Source: SXPK01 sp041168165 (GTDB lineage: Bacteria > Planctomycetota > UBA1135 > UBA2386). Taken from it: a DNA stretch of 10,162 nt. The DNA is taken from the NCBI GenBank assembly GCA_041168165.1, contig JBEELK010000343.1:1-10162 (forward strand), given 5' to 3'. Made by a program: the position numbers and the translations under genes. Shown piece by piece: positions 1 through 6,778 of this stretch (position 1 is the stretch's first letter; every line of letters begins with the position of its first letter). Below the pieces are notes generated by a model. That model ran no database searches and was not told the DNA's origin. It worked only from the letters and a program-made list of their open reading frames with translations.

Positions 1-2584
1 TGTTGAGCCAGGCTGCGGCGGTAGGCGAGAACGTCGCGCCATTGCCAGTTGCCACCGACACGAAGCCGTTGGAACAAACTTCGAGGCTCGTGGTCGAGCC
101 GCCCGAGTAGGGGAACGAGCCACTCAACGCGACCGTCGTGATCGCGTCGTCGCCAAGCGTCAGCGACGTCGCAGTGCCACTCGGTGCCACGTAGCTGCCG
201 ATCGGCAACGCGATGTATGCGTTGCCCGTGCGGACCAACGTCATCGTCGTGTTGTTGAGGTCGATCGCCGAAGCCGTCGCGAAGCTTTCGTAGAACGAGC
301 GCGACTGCGAGTAGCAGCCGGTGCCGTAGGACGACAACGACGCAGGCACGCCACCCGCAGGAGCGCTGATGTTGAGCTGGAACGCACCAGCCGCACCACC
401 GTAGCCGCCAACGCGGATGTAGTAGGTCTGGCCGGCCGAGACATTGACCGTCACCGACGAAGACAGACCGCACACGTCGTCATTGCATGCAAGGCTCGTC
501 AACGCGCCGCATGTGCCAGAGAAGACCTCTAGCGCGCTGTCGTAGTTGGTGCCCGTGCACGTATCGACCGTCATCTGGCCAGTGCCGAGCGCCGTATAGC
601 GGTACCACAGATCCGAGCCGCCGCCCGCGCACGGCCATGCCGGCGAGGACGTCGTCGAGAGGGACGTGTCGAACGGGCCGTTGAGGCCAGCGGCAACCGC
701 GATCGCGCCCGCGCAATCATCGTTGGCTGGGCCAGGTTGGCTCGGATCGGGCAAGTTGTGTTGCTGGCAAGCCCACAGCAGGTCCGCCGAGTTCGGCGTG
801 CCGTTGGTGAGGTTGCCGTCGTTGTCGTCGGCGAGGAACACTTCGCGCACGGCGTCGCGCGCGTTGGTCGCATCAGCCGGAATAGCTCCCAGCACGATGT
901 CATTCGTCAGCGTGATCGCGGCGGCGCGGCTGCCGAGCGTCGTCGCCATGCGCTCGCGCAGCTTCCAAGCAAAGCCCATGAACGCTTCGCCCTGCGCATG
1001 CACGCCGGACCCGGTCGGGTACTGGCGCGTGTTCGTTCCCGTGCGGATGAAGCCGCCGTTGGTGAAGAAGTTGTCGCCGATGGTCGGGTTGTCGAGCAGG
1101 TACATCGAGCAGATGTCGCCCAAGGACTCGCTCAGACCATTCGTCTGCGAGATGCCGCCGTAGCGATCGTCGATGCCGTGGCCCCATTCGTGCGCGACGA
1201 CACTGGAGAAGGCGGTGTTGTTGCAGCTTCCGCCCGTCGCGTAGAAGTTGATCGTGTTGCCGGTGTAGTAGGCATTGCACGTCGACGCGATGTTGACCGT
1301 CGCAGCGACGTTGTCAGCCGCAGCGAGTTCCGGCGAGTTGCCGAGCAGCGAACGCAGGAACTCGTTGACCGCGTAGGTCCAGTGGTAGGTCGAAGTGTGC
1401 GCCGCATCCTCAGGCGTCGCAGCCGACGAGAAGAACTGGATGTTGGCCGGAACGCCTGGCGTCAGCGTCGCATTGACCGTGGGCGAGCCAGCGCCGCCGA
1501 CTGCCTGCGAGTGGATGCCGTCGAGCGTGACGCTGACGTTGGTCGCGACGTTGACGTTGGCCGAGAAGTTGCCATTTGCGTCCGTCACGACGACGCCCGC
1601 GCCGGGCACGTTGATCTCGACGCCAGCCAACGGAATGTTCTGTAGCGTCGACGTTGCGCCGGTGCCCATGCGGGTCCAGCCGCGCACCGTGCCCGTGACG
1701 ACGGGCAGCGCAGCCGTCGGCTGCGACGCATCGCCGCTCGCGCGCTCGAAGCCGCGCGGCAACGTCGCGCACGACGCATCGCCGCACTCGTGCTTGTCGT
1801 TCTCGTAGCGAACGATGCGACCCGTCTGCGCATCGACGAGATAACGGCCGATCGGGCCCTTGCCTTCGGCATCCACCGCGCTCACGGGGATCTCCCACGC
1901 GAGCACGACGGGCTGCTGCTTTTCGGCCATTGCGTCCGCCGCGATGACAAGGCGCGGCGCGCGCTTGTCGTTGGGCTGGCGAACTTGCGGCGCGAGGCCG
2001 AGCGCCTGCCATGCGGTCCACGTCGCGGTGAGCTCATCGACCGCGGGAACCGTCGAGAAGCCGGCGGGGATCGCGAACGCCATGCTGCCGAACATCGAGA
2101 CCTTGCCGGTCATGTGCACGCGCACGTCGGCGCGGCCGCCTTCGACCTGCAGGCCTTGGTAGTACTGGTCGAACACGAACGACCAGTTCGAGCCGATGCG
2201 CGATGCGATCGCTTCACGGAACTCGCTCTGGCCGGTGCCGAGCAAGTCGCTTTGCTGCGCCAGCAGGTTGTTTGCTTGGCGACGCGCTTCTTCTTGCGTG
2301 TTGCCGCGCCAATCGTTGAGGCGCAGACCGCTGCCCCAGATCGCGCTCGGGGTGCCCGACGCGCGGTTCCATTGGCTGATCCACTGGCCGCCGTTCTGCT
2401 CGACGAACTGCCGCCACGCGATCGACTCTGCCTCGCATTGGCGGTCGAAATCGCGGTCAGGCAATGCGAGCGCAACGCGCTGCTCAAGGCTGTATCCGGG
2501 AGATGACTGCGGCTTTTGCGCAGCCAGAGACGTGGCGACGAACGCCAACGAAATGCCGTAGGCAAGGGCCGATCGGCTCAGCAT
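1..2584 (-). CDS. Secreted M36-like (fungalysin-type) zinc metalloprotease with C-terminal beta modules, 3' end outside window
   Basis: The reading frame is open from an ATG at 2584 to the left edge (861 codons), so the C-terminus is missing. A GGAG Shine-Dalgarno at 2592-2595, seven bases upstream, supports this start. Residues 1-22 form a Sec signal peptide (cut near SLAA/Q). About 50-290 is a propeptide-like region, including a stretch around VFDQYYQGLQVEGG that resembles FTP/PepSY-type propeptides. About 294-385 looks like a carboxypeptidase-regulatory or Cna-B-type beta domain. The catalytic domain spans about 395-610: HEWGHG puts zinc ligands at H465 and H469 and the general base at E466, and E486 in LSESLGD is the probable third ligand. 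The later VHAQGEAF...WKLRE motif resembles the M36 VHxxGE...W.LR segment. About 620-745 is a PPC-like Cys-containing beta domain (DLWYRY, CNDD), followed by another beta module. It probably degrades extracellular protein. Family membership is fairly sure, the exact subfamily is not. Confidence 0.9.
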   Translation of the reverse strand, partial: MLSRSALAYGISLAFVATSLAAQKPQSSPGYSLEQRVALALPDRDFDRQCEAESIAWRQFVEQNGGQWISQWNRASGTPSAIWGSGLRLNDWRGNTQEEARRQANNLLAQQSDLLGTGQSEFREAIASRIGSNWSFVFDQYYQGLQVEGGRADVRVHMTGKVSMFGSMAFAIPAGFSTVPAVDELTATWTAWQALGLAPQVRQPNDKRAPRLVIAADAMAEKQQPVVLAWEIPVSAVDAEGKGPIGRYLVDAQTGRIVRYENDKHECGDASCATLPRGFERASGDASQPTAALPVVTGTVRGWTRMGTGATSTLQNIPLAGVEINVPGAGVVVTDANGNFSANVNVATNVSVTLDGIHSQAVGGAGSPTVNATLTPGVPANIQFFSSAATPEDAAHTSTYHWTYAVNEFLRSLLGNSPELAAADNVAATVNIASTCNAYYTGNTINFYATGGSCNNTAFSSVVAHEWGHGIDDRYGGISQTNGLSESLGDICSMYLLDNPTIGDNFFTNGGFIRTGTNTRQYPTGSGVHAQGEAFMGFAWKLRERMATTLGSRAAAITLTNDIVLGAIPADATNARDAVREVFLADDNDGNLTNGTPNSADLLWACQQHNLPDPSQPGPANDDCAGAIAVAAGLNGPFDTSLSTTSSPAWPCAGGGSDLWYRYTALGTGQMTVDTCTGTNYDSALEVFSGTCGALTSLACNDDVCGLSSSVTVNVSAGQTYYIRVGGYGGAAGAFQLNISAPAGGVPASLSSYGTGCYSQSRSFYESFATASAIDLNNTTMTLVRTGNAYIALPIGSYVAPSGTATSLTLGDDAITTVALSGSFPYSGGSTTSLEVCSNGFVSVATGNGATFSPTAAAWLN

Positions 2585-2591
2585 GGGCTAA

Positions 2592-2595
2592 CTCC
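2592..2595 (-). promoter_or_regulatory. Ribosome binding site of the metalloprotease gene
   Basis: On the minus strand GGAG precedes the ATG at 2584 with a seven-base spacer. It is the clearest Shine-Dalgarno in the window; most other starts here lack one. It fixes the metalloprotease start and agrees with the signal peptide beginning right at that Met. Confidence 0.6.
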
Positions 2596-2705
2596 GAAAC
2601 GAGGGAGAGATGGAACGGTCGGAGGGACTGTCAGAGGAGAAGACTGCCCATGCAGAGAGTCAAGGTGACGAAGAGCGCACGCGGAAATCGCGGCTATTTG
2701 CAGCG

Positions 2706-2728
2706 GCTCACGCTCGCTCGCCGTGAGC
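2706..2728. other. Small inverted repeat in the intergenic gap
   Basis: Seven-base perfect arms (GCTCACG at 2706-2712 and CGTGAGC at 2722-2728) enclose a nine-base loop. No T-rich tail follows on either strand, so it is not a convincing terminator. It lies between the propeller lipoprotein terminator and the metalloprotease start. It could be an operator or a leader hairpin of the metalloprotease mRNA. The remainder of 2585-2818 shows no other clear feature, and no convincing -35/-10 promoter was found. Confidence 0.3.
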
Positions 2729-2754
2729 GACGACGAACGCGTGGCGCACAAACA

Positions 2755-2781
2755 CAACCGGCCGCACGTGGCGGCCGGTTG
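2755..2781 (-). terminator. Intrinsic terminator of the propeller lipoprotein gene
   Basis: A perfect 11-bp GC-rich inverted repeat has arms at 2755-2765 and 2771-2781 and a five-base loop. It lies 37 bases beyond the minus-strand stop of the lipoprotein gene. Read on the minus strand it is followed by TGTGTTTGTG, a moderately T-rich tail. On the plus strand no T tract follows, so it should act on minus-strand transcripts. It suggests that the lipoprotein and metalloprotease genes are separate transcription units despite their shared direction. Confidence 0.65.
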
Positions 2782-2818
2782 CGCAGGAGCGGACCAAAGC
2801 CCGCGATCGCGAATGCGA

Positions 2819-4657
2819 TCAGAGAGTTGCGGCGAACGATCCGACGACCGTGTGGTCGTAGCGCTGGCCTGCCGTGTCCTCGTCGGTCACCTGCGTCGCA
2901 GTCGTGCCGTTCCACACGAACAGGTCCGCGTTGGTGTTGCCGGTGGTCACGCGCGTGAACAGAACAGTGCCCGCAGCCGTGTAGGCCATGAAGGCCTCGT
3001 CGCCGGCGGCGTTGCCGATCGTGACACTGGTCGAGCCCGAGTCATCCCACAAGAACACGTCGGTGTTGCCAGCGTTCGTCGTCTCGTAGACGAAGTCGCC
3101 GCCCGTCGTCTCTTGCTTGAAGACCGGCGCATTGCCGGTTGCGACCGCGACGGCCGGACCCGAGGACGGATGCGCGTAGAGCACCGGCGTCGAAGTCTCG
3201 TGCAGGTAGACGACCGTGTCGTCGCTCAGCACTGCCTGGAACGTGAAGTCATCGGCACCGGTCTCGCCCAGCGCCGCGATGCTGGCGCCCGTGACCGAGT
3301 AGACAACGATGTCCATCGACTGGTCACCGTTCACAAAGCGCTCGTAGACGAAGTCGCCCGTGCTCAGCGAAGCGAGGTAGTTCTCGCGGTCGCTCGTGAC
3401 CGCAACCGCCGTCGAGGCATTGCCGGCCCACGTGTAGACGTAGAGGTCGTGGTTGGTGGACGAGAGTTCGCGGCGATAGACGATGACGTCCGATTCCGTC
3501 ACGCCTTCGAAGCGATCCTCTTCGCTGTTGGTCGCGATCGCGCGCGTCGTGCCGCTCGTCGAGTTCCAGACGTAGAGGTCGGTGCCGCTCACGGCCGCGA
3601 GTTCGAACACGACCTTGTTGTCGCTCGTGGCGCCAGCGTAGGTCTTGCTCTGGCTCTGTTCCGTGGTGCCAAGGTCGCTGCCGACCTCGAGCACGCCGGT
3701 CGCGAGCGAGACGTAGTAGAGGTCGGTTTCGCCGCCGCCGCCGATGCGCGTGAAGAGCACGGCGCCGTTCTCGAGCGTGCCGCGGATCACTTCATTGGAC
3801 GACGCCGTCGCCACCGAAGTCGACGTGCCGAGCGTCGGATCGAAGTACCAGACATCCGACTGACCGCTGTTGCCGCGCTCGTAGAAGACGAGGTCATCCG
3901 TCGTGATGACGGCGCTGCCGTCGATCTCGCCAGCCTGCGCCGAGATCTCGGTCGTGAAGCCGGTGGACGGGTTGTAGATCCAGAGGTCCGTGTCACTCGA
4001 CGGGCCCGACGTGAACACGATGCGTCCCGTGCTGGTCTGCGCGACGTAGGTCACCCAGGTCTTGTCCGTCGCGATGCGGCGGCTGCTGCGCGTGACGAGG
4101 TCGTAGATCCAGAGCTGCTTGTTGACGCCCGTTCCGATCTGGTAGATCGCGCAGCCAAGCGGCGTGCCGCCGACGTAGTCAGGCTGGTTGCCGCCCGAGA
4201 CGACTTGGACCGTCGCATTGGTGTCGACGTCGAGGAGCAGCAGGCCAGACGTGTTCTGTTGCACCGCGGCGAGGCGCGCGGAGGTCACTTCGAGGTCGAA
4301 GCTCGTGTCCGTCGACTTGCCACCCGAGTCCGTTGCGCGAACGAGAATCGTGTAGTTGCCCAGCGTGTCGAAGTCGTTGGTGTATTCGACCGGCGTCACG
4401 CCGCCGCTCGGCGTGCCGAGCGCGATCGCCCCACCACCCGAGACGACGGAGTAGGTCATCGTCGCGTCAGCGTCTTCGCGGTCCTGAACGTAGGGTTCGA
4501 GGTCGAGCGTGAACGACGTGCCGCCGGCGACTCGCTGCTGCGGGATCGTGCCGAAGCTCGGCGCTGCGTTGTTGCTGGAGCTGCCCGAGCACGCGGCGAG
4601 GGCGAAGGCGAGGACGAGGCCGGTCAACGGCGCGTTCGGACGAAGGCGATGGGCCAT
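2819..4657 (-). CDS. Cadherin/Ig-like plus beta-propeller lipoprotein (612 aa)
   Basis: I chose the ATG at 4657 because it begins a lipoprotein signal (hydrophobic stretch ending LALAAC-like, lipid Cys at residue 23). The frame stays open further upstream, but that sequence is arginine- and serine-rich and crosses the structured intergenic gap. Residues 31-124 form a cadherin/Ig-like beta domain (APSF..., DREDADATMTYSV, GNYTILVRATDSGG). From about 127 to 612 come about eleven degenerate repeats of 40-50 residues carrying cores such as DLWIYNPSTG, DLYVWNSTSG, DVFLWDDSG and ADLFVWNGTT, each followed by a short strand and a loop. This is the TolB/WD40-like beta-propeller pattern. The product is expected to be anchored at a membrane and exposed, and probably binds protein or carbohydrate. 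No catalytic residues are evident. No Shine-Dalgarno is visible. The function is unknown. Confidence 0.9.
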   Translation of the reverse strand: MAHRLRPNAPLTGLVLAFALAACSGSSSNNAAPSFGTIPQQRVAGGTSFTLDLEPYVQDREDADATMTYSVVSGGGAIALGTPSGGVTPVEYTNDFDTLGNYTILVRATDSGGKSTDTSFDLEVTSARLAAVQQNTSGLLLLDVDTNATVQVVSGGNQPDYVGGTPLGCAIYQIGTGVNKQLWIYDLVTRSSRRIATDKTWVTYVAQTSTGRIVFTSGPSSDTDLWIYNPSTGFTTEISAQAGEIDGSAVITTDDLVFYERGNSGQSDVWYFDPTLGTSTSVATASSNEVIRGTLENGAVLFTRIGGGGETDLYYVSLATGVLEVGSDLGTTEQSQSKTYAGATSDNKVVFELAAVSGTDLYVWNSTSGTTRAIATNSEEDRFEGVTESDVIVYRRELSSTNHDLYVYTWAGNASTAVAVTSDRENYLASLSTGDFVYERFVNGDQSMDIVVYSVTGASIAALGETGADDFTFQAVLSDDTVVYLHETSTPVLYAHPSSGPAVAVATGNAPVFKQETTGGDFVYETTNAGNTDVFLWDDSGSTSVTIGNAAGDEAFMAYTAAGTVLFTRVTTGNTNADLFVWNGTTATQVTDEDTAGQRYDHTVVGSFAATL

Positions 4658-4791
4658 GATTGGTTCTGGACGGATTGAGGTGTGACCTCGCCGTGATCGG
4701 CCGACCAGACCCGCAGGCTTGAGCCCGGAACTGCGGGGTTTCGCCCATCCCACCGCGCGTTGGCAGAAGAGGGATGTGGGCCCAAAAGAAG

Positions 4792-4823
4792 CCGGGGCGG
4801 AGTTGTGAGGGACTCCGCCCCGG
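4792..4823 (-). terminator. Terminator-like hairpin upstream of the propeller lipoprotein gene
   Basis: Perfect 12-bp arms (4792-4803 and 4812-4823) enclose the eight-base loop TGTGAGGG. Read on the minus strand the hairpin is followed by CTTCTTTTG, a T-rich tail. The plus-strand flank is AC-rich, so the signal faces the minus strand. It lies 134 bases upstream of the lipoprotein ATG and has no gene immediately upstream on that strand. It could end a small RNA transcribed from about 4830-5070, act as a leader attenuator for the lipoprotein gene, or block antisense transcription from the sigma gene. Confidence 0.5.
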
Positions 4824-4867
4824 ACACACACAAACACAGACAAGAGCGAACTGGGCGCACACATCGC

Positions 4868-4950
4868 CCACCCCAGGCCCGGCCATATGCGCCGCAGCGC
4901 ACGGACGAGAGCCTGGGGTGGAAGACGGGACTTTCCTCCTTCCACCAGGC
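4868..4950 (-). ncRNA. Candidate structured RNA with two mutually exclusive helices
   Basis: Three segments are present: A 4868-4878, B 4911-4924 and C 4939-4950. B can pair with A (11 bp, perfect: 4868-4878 with 4911-4921) or with C (12 bp with a two-base bulge: 4911-4916 with 4945-4950, and 4919-4924 with 4939-4944). A nested TGCGC/GCGCA hairpin (4888-4892 with 4897-4901) sits inside the A-B loop. On the minus strand the order would be C, B, A, then the terminator-like hairpin at 4823-4792. This layout resembles a switching leader or a small RNA. Pairing is read from the sequence; transcription and strand are inferred. It matches no RNA family that I recognise. Confidence 0.3.
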
Positions 4951-5005
4951 CCGAAGCCGTGCGGAAGCACTTTTGTGCCCCCCTAAGAACCCGTGCCGCG
5001 GCGGC

Positions 5006-5058
5006 TTGTGACAGAAAGCGGGTCGAATCTTCAGGTTTTTTGAGGAACCCCGTCACAA
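5006..5058. other. Extended imperfect hairpin just before the sigma factor gene
   Basis: TTGTGAC (5006-5012) pairs with GTCACAA (5052-5058). Inside it GGGT (5020-5023) pairs with ACCC (5047-5050), then TCTTCA (5028-5033) pairs with TGAGGA (5041-5046, one G-U), around the loop GGTTTTT. The outer arms could instead be widely spaced half-sites for a dimeric regulator. It ends 22 bases before the first candidate sigma start, so it overlaps the expected promoter or leader of that gene. Confidence 0.3.
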
Positions 5059-5075
5059 AACGCCGGCATGCACAT

Positions 5076-5108
5076 CCTCCATGGTGCGAAAGCGCCACCG
5101 CATGGAGG
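5076..5108 (+). promoter_or_regulatory. Inverted repeat covering the sigma factor start codon
   Basis: CCTCCATG (5076-5083) and CATGGAGG (5101-5108) are perfect eight-base arms. Inside them GTGCG (5084-5088) can pair with CGCCAC (5093-5098) with one bulged base, around the loop AAAG. Both candidate start codons (ATG at 5081 and ATG at 5102) lie in the stem arms. In the mRNA this would hide the initiation region, a classic arrangement for translational control. Folding is predicted only by eye. Confidence 0.4.
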
Positions 5109-5674
5109 AAGCCACCCCACCCCCGGACCTGATCGAGTTGCTGGACGAGCTTCGCGGCTTGAGCCAAGCGACCTCGGCCGAGTTGCTCACGGGGCTGCTC
5201 CCCCGCCTGCGGTCGCTGGCCAGGAAAAATCTCCCGGCCAAGAGCCCGCTGCGACTTGGGTTCGACTCCGAGGACCTGCTTCAGGAGGGCATGCTGCAGC
5301 TCGTGCGGCAGGCCGAGACCTTCCGCGGGACGACCTGGGCTGAGTTCTTGGCGTTCTCCCACGCGATCCTGACCCAGAAGACCGCCCAGCAGGCACGCCG
5401 TCACACGGTGCGCCGCAATGAACTCGGCTCGACCTTCGACTCATCCACCGTTCCGTCCGACGACCCCACGCCGTCAGTCCACGCCTCGGACGCCGAGGAC
5501 AAGAAGCGCGTCAAGTTGCTGATCGCGACCTTGCCCGAGCCCTACCGCGAAGCAATCGAACTGCGCCTGCGCGGCCTCGACAACACGGCGATCGCGGAGC
5601 GGCTGCGCATCACGGACGAGGCGCTCCGCCAGCGACTCTCGCGCGCCGTGAAGATGCTGCAGGAGCGCTGGTGA
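5081..5674 (+). CDS. ECF-type RNA polymerase sigma factor (197 aa)
   Basis: Region 2 spans about residues 60-108, with the sigma-70 motif DSEDLLQEGML and a following RGTTWAEFLAFSHAIL helix. A polar, Ser/Asp/Pro-rich linker covers about 109-143. Region 4 spans about 147-195: LPEPYREAIELRLRGLDNTA, then a helix-turn-helix (AIAERLRITDEALRQRLSRA) for -35 binding. The order and length fit the extracytoplasmic-function group, which redirects RNA polymerase to stress or surface regulons. An alternative ATG at 5102 would remove seven residues (MVRKRHR) and may be the true start, since neither start has a Shine-Dalgarno. No anti-sigma gene is adjacent. The downstream gene begins 112 bases away. Family assignment is firm; the regulon is unknown. 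Confidence 0.92.
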   Translation: MVRKRHRMEEATPPPDLIELLDELRGLSQATSAELLTGLLPRLRSLARKNLPAKSPLRLGFDSEDLLQEGMLQLVRQAETFRGTTWAEFLAFSHAILTQKTAQQARRHTVRRNELGSTFDSSTVPSDDPTPSVHASDAEDKKRVKLLIATLPEPYREAIELRLRGLDNTAIAERLRITDEALRQRLSRAVKMLQERW

Positions 5675-5735
5675 TCGCGTAGGTCCGCGCCGCGCAGCCG
5701 AGCAGAGCCGCCGCCACCGATTTGTGCGCGAGTTC

Positions 5736-5752
5736 CGGCGCAGAACGCGCCG
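5736..5752 (+). other. Hairpin after the sigma factor gene
   Basis: CGGCGC (5736-5741) and GCGCCG (5747-5752) form a six-bp stem with loop AGAAC, 61 bases after the sigma stop. No T tract follows on the plus strand, so termination would be weak or factor-dependent. It lies in the 112-base gap before the binding-protein gene and may separate the two units. Confidence 0.3.
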
Positions 5753-5786
5753 ATAGCAAGGCTTGGTCCCTCGCCACGGATCTGCC

Positions 5787-6752
5787 ATGCGAACCCTCGT
5801 CCTACTGCTCCTATTCCTCGCCGCGTGCGGCCACGACGAGCCCAAAGCGAAGCTGCGCATCGGACTCAATCCGTGGCCTGGCTACTTGGACCTCGCGGTC
5901 GCGGAGCACGAGGGCATCTTCGCTGCGCATGGATTCGACGTGCACATCGTCGAATACACGTCTCTTCACGACATGGCGCGGGCCTACCAGTTGGGCCAGA
6001 TCGACTTCATGCCCTCGACGCTCGTCGAGGTCCTCGAGGTCAACCAGGGTCGACGCTCCACCGAGGTCATCTGGGTCGCGGATGCGAGCGATGGCGCCGA
6101 CGTGGCGCTGGCCAAGGATGCCAAGAGCGTGGCGGATCTCAGGGGCAAACGAATCGCCTACGAACCCAACTCGCTCGGCATCTTCGTGCTCGCGCGCATG
6201 CTCGATCGCGCAGGACTGAAGGTCCAAGATGTCGATGCGATCGGCATGGATCAGCCGGAGATGGTCTTGGCCATGAAGGACAGCCGCATCGAGGCCGCAA
6301 TCACCTATCCGCCGGCATCGCTGTCAATCCGTGAACTCCCTGGCATCGCGACGGTGTTCAGCAGCGCGGAAATCCCGGATGAGGTCATCGATGTCTTCTG
6401 CGTCGACCCCGACATCCTCGATGCGGACCCAACGTTCTTGAACCGCTTCTACGCGGTCATGGCAGACACCGCAGAGTTCGCGCGTCGCAACCCCAAGACC
6501 GCCGTTGCCCACAAGTGCCGGCAGATGGGCATCGAACCAAGCGCGTGGGACGACGCTGCGAAGGGCGTCCGCTACTTCGAACTGAAGGACCAGCACGAGT
6601 GGATCTGGGGTTCGGAGCGCATCCCCACGATTCATGCGCGACTCGCAGACGTGATCCGAGCGACATGCGGCCCGCGACGCGATCCCGTTCGTCCCATCCA
6701 CGCTGGGCACCGACACGCACCCGAGTTGATCGCACCAGCAACCCCGCGATGA
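5787..6752 (+). CDS. NMT1/SsuA-like periplasmic substrate-binding lipoprotein (321 aa)
   Basis: The ATG at 5787 begins a compact lipoprotein signal, MRTLVLLLLFLAAC, with the lipid Cys at residue 14. An in-frame TTG at 5763 would add eight residues that do not fit a signal peptide. The mature protein has the NitT/TauT/THI5-type layout: LRIGLNPWPGYLDLAVAEHE near the start, then VEYTSLHDMARAYQLGQIDF, VADLRGKRIAYEPNSLGIF for the second lobe, and MKDSRIEAAITYPP. Such proteins bind small organic ligands (sulfonates, nitrate, thiamine precursors); the ligand here cannot be told. The last 25 or so residues are rich in Arg, His and Pro and look unlike the family. The next gene starts 22 bases after the stop and encodes a sensor kinase, not a permease, so a sensing role is plausible. 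Confidence 0.9.
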   Translation: MRTLVLLLLFLAACGHDEPKAKLRIGLNPWPGYLDLAVAEHEGIFAAHGFDVHIVEYTSLHDMARAYQLGQIDFMPSTLVEVLEVNQGRRSTEVIWVADASDGADVALAKDAKSVADLRGKRIAYEPNSLGIFVLARMLDRAGLKVQDVDAIGMDQPEMVLAMKDSRIEAAITYPPASLSIRELPGIATVFSSAEIPDEVIDVFCVDPDILDADPTFLNRFYAVMADTAEFARRNPKTAVAHKCRQMGIEPSAWDDAAKGVRYFELKDQHEWIWGSERIPTIHARLADVIRATCGPRRDPVRPIHAGHRHAPELIAPATPR

Positions 6753-6778
6753 ACGCCATCTGCCAGCGCACGAAGTGA
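6749..6778 (+). other. Nine-codon mini-ORF linking the binding-protein and kinase genes
   Basis: An ATG at 6749 overlaps the binding-protein stop (ATGA). After nine codons it ends in a TGA at 6776-6778 that overlaps the kinase GTG start at 6775 (GTGA). The chain of overlaps could let terminating ribosomes pass to the kinase start, which has no Shine-Dalgarno. This may be chance; the peptide itself has no recognisable feature. Confidence 0.25.

Larger units (their letters stand above)
4658..5080. promoter_or_regulatory. Divergent, highly structured intergenic region
   Basis: This 423-base gap separates the minus-strand lipoprotein gene from the plus-strand sigma factor gene, so it should contain promoters for both. 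I saw no convincing -35/-10 pair. It holds at least five inverted repeats: 4710-4716 with 4731-4737 (7 bp); 4743-4751 with 4771-4781 (9 bp with a two-base bulge); 4792-4803 with 4812-4823 (12 bp); 4868-4878 with 4911-4921 (11 bp); and 5006-5012 with 5052-5058 (7 bp, extended inside). The 4824-4840 stretch is an AC-rich, GT-on-minus low-complexity tract. No protein-coding gene is supported here. Confidence 0.6.

Noticed and set aside
737..1645. A 302-codon plus-strand open frame within the protease region
   Set aside because: It lies opposite the catalytic domain, which carries HEWGHG in a continuous minus-strand frame; its composition is Arg/Val-rich shadow.
2723..4678. A 651-codon plus-strand open frame opposite the propeller lipoprotein gene
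   Set aside because: Its translation is dominated by Arg, Val, Asp and Ala with no domain or signal, as expected of an antisense shadow in GC-rich DNA; the minus strand encodes a clear lipoprotein with repeats.
4925..4943. RNase P RNA: the minus strand reads GGAGGAAAGTCCC, like the conserved 5' P4 strand
   Set aside because: The partner motif (ACAGAA followed by GGCTTA) is not found on the same strand at a suitable distance, the segment is mostly the loop of a local hairpin, and the space before the terminator-like hairpin is too short.
5010..5035. tRNA-like T-arm (GGGTCGAATCT) on the plus strand
   Set aside because: No acceptor, D or anticodon arm could be built around it and the arm pairing is incomplete.
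5007..5057. CRP/FNR-type operator (TGTGA...TCACA)
   Set aside because: The half-sites are 41 bases apart, not six; they are better explained as stem arms or as unrelated half-sites.
5044..5071. ECF-type promoter with GGAAC at 5044-5048 for autoregulation of the sigma gene
   Set aside because: No suitable -10 element (such as GTC or TCTGA-like) is visible 16-17 bases downstream, and the motif also lies in a hairpin arm.
4658..5404. N-terminal extension of the propeller protein to a Met at 5404
   Set aside because: It would put about 250 low-complexity residues before a perfect lipoprotein signal at 4657, overlap the sigma factor gene antisense, and cross the structured gap.
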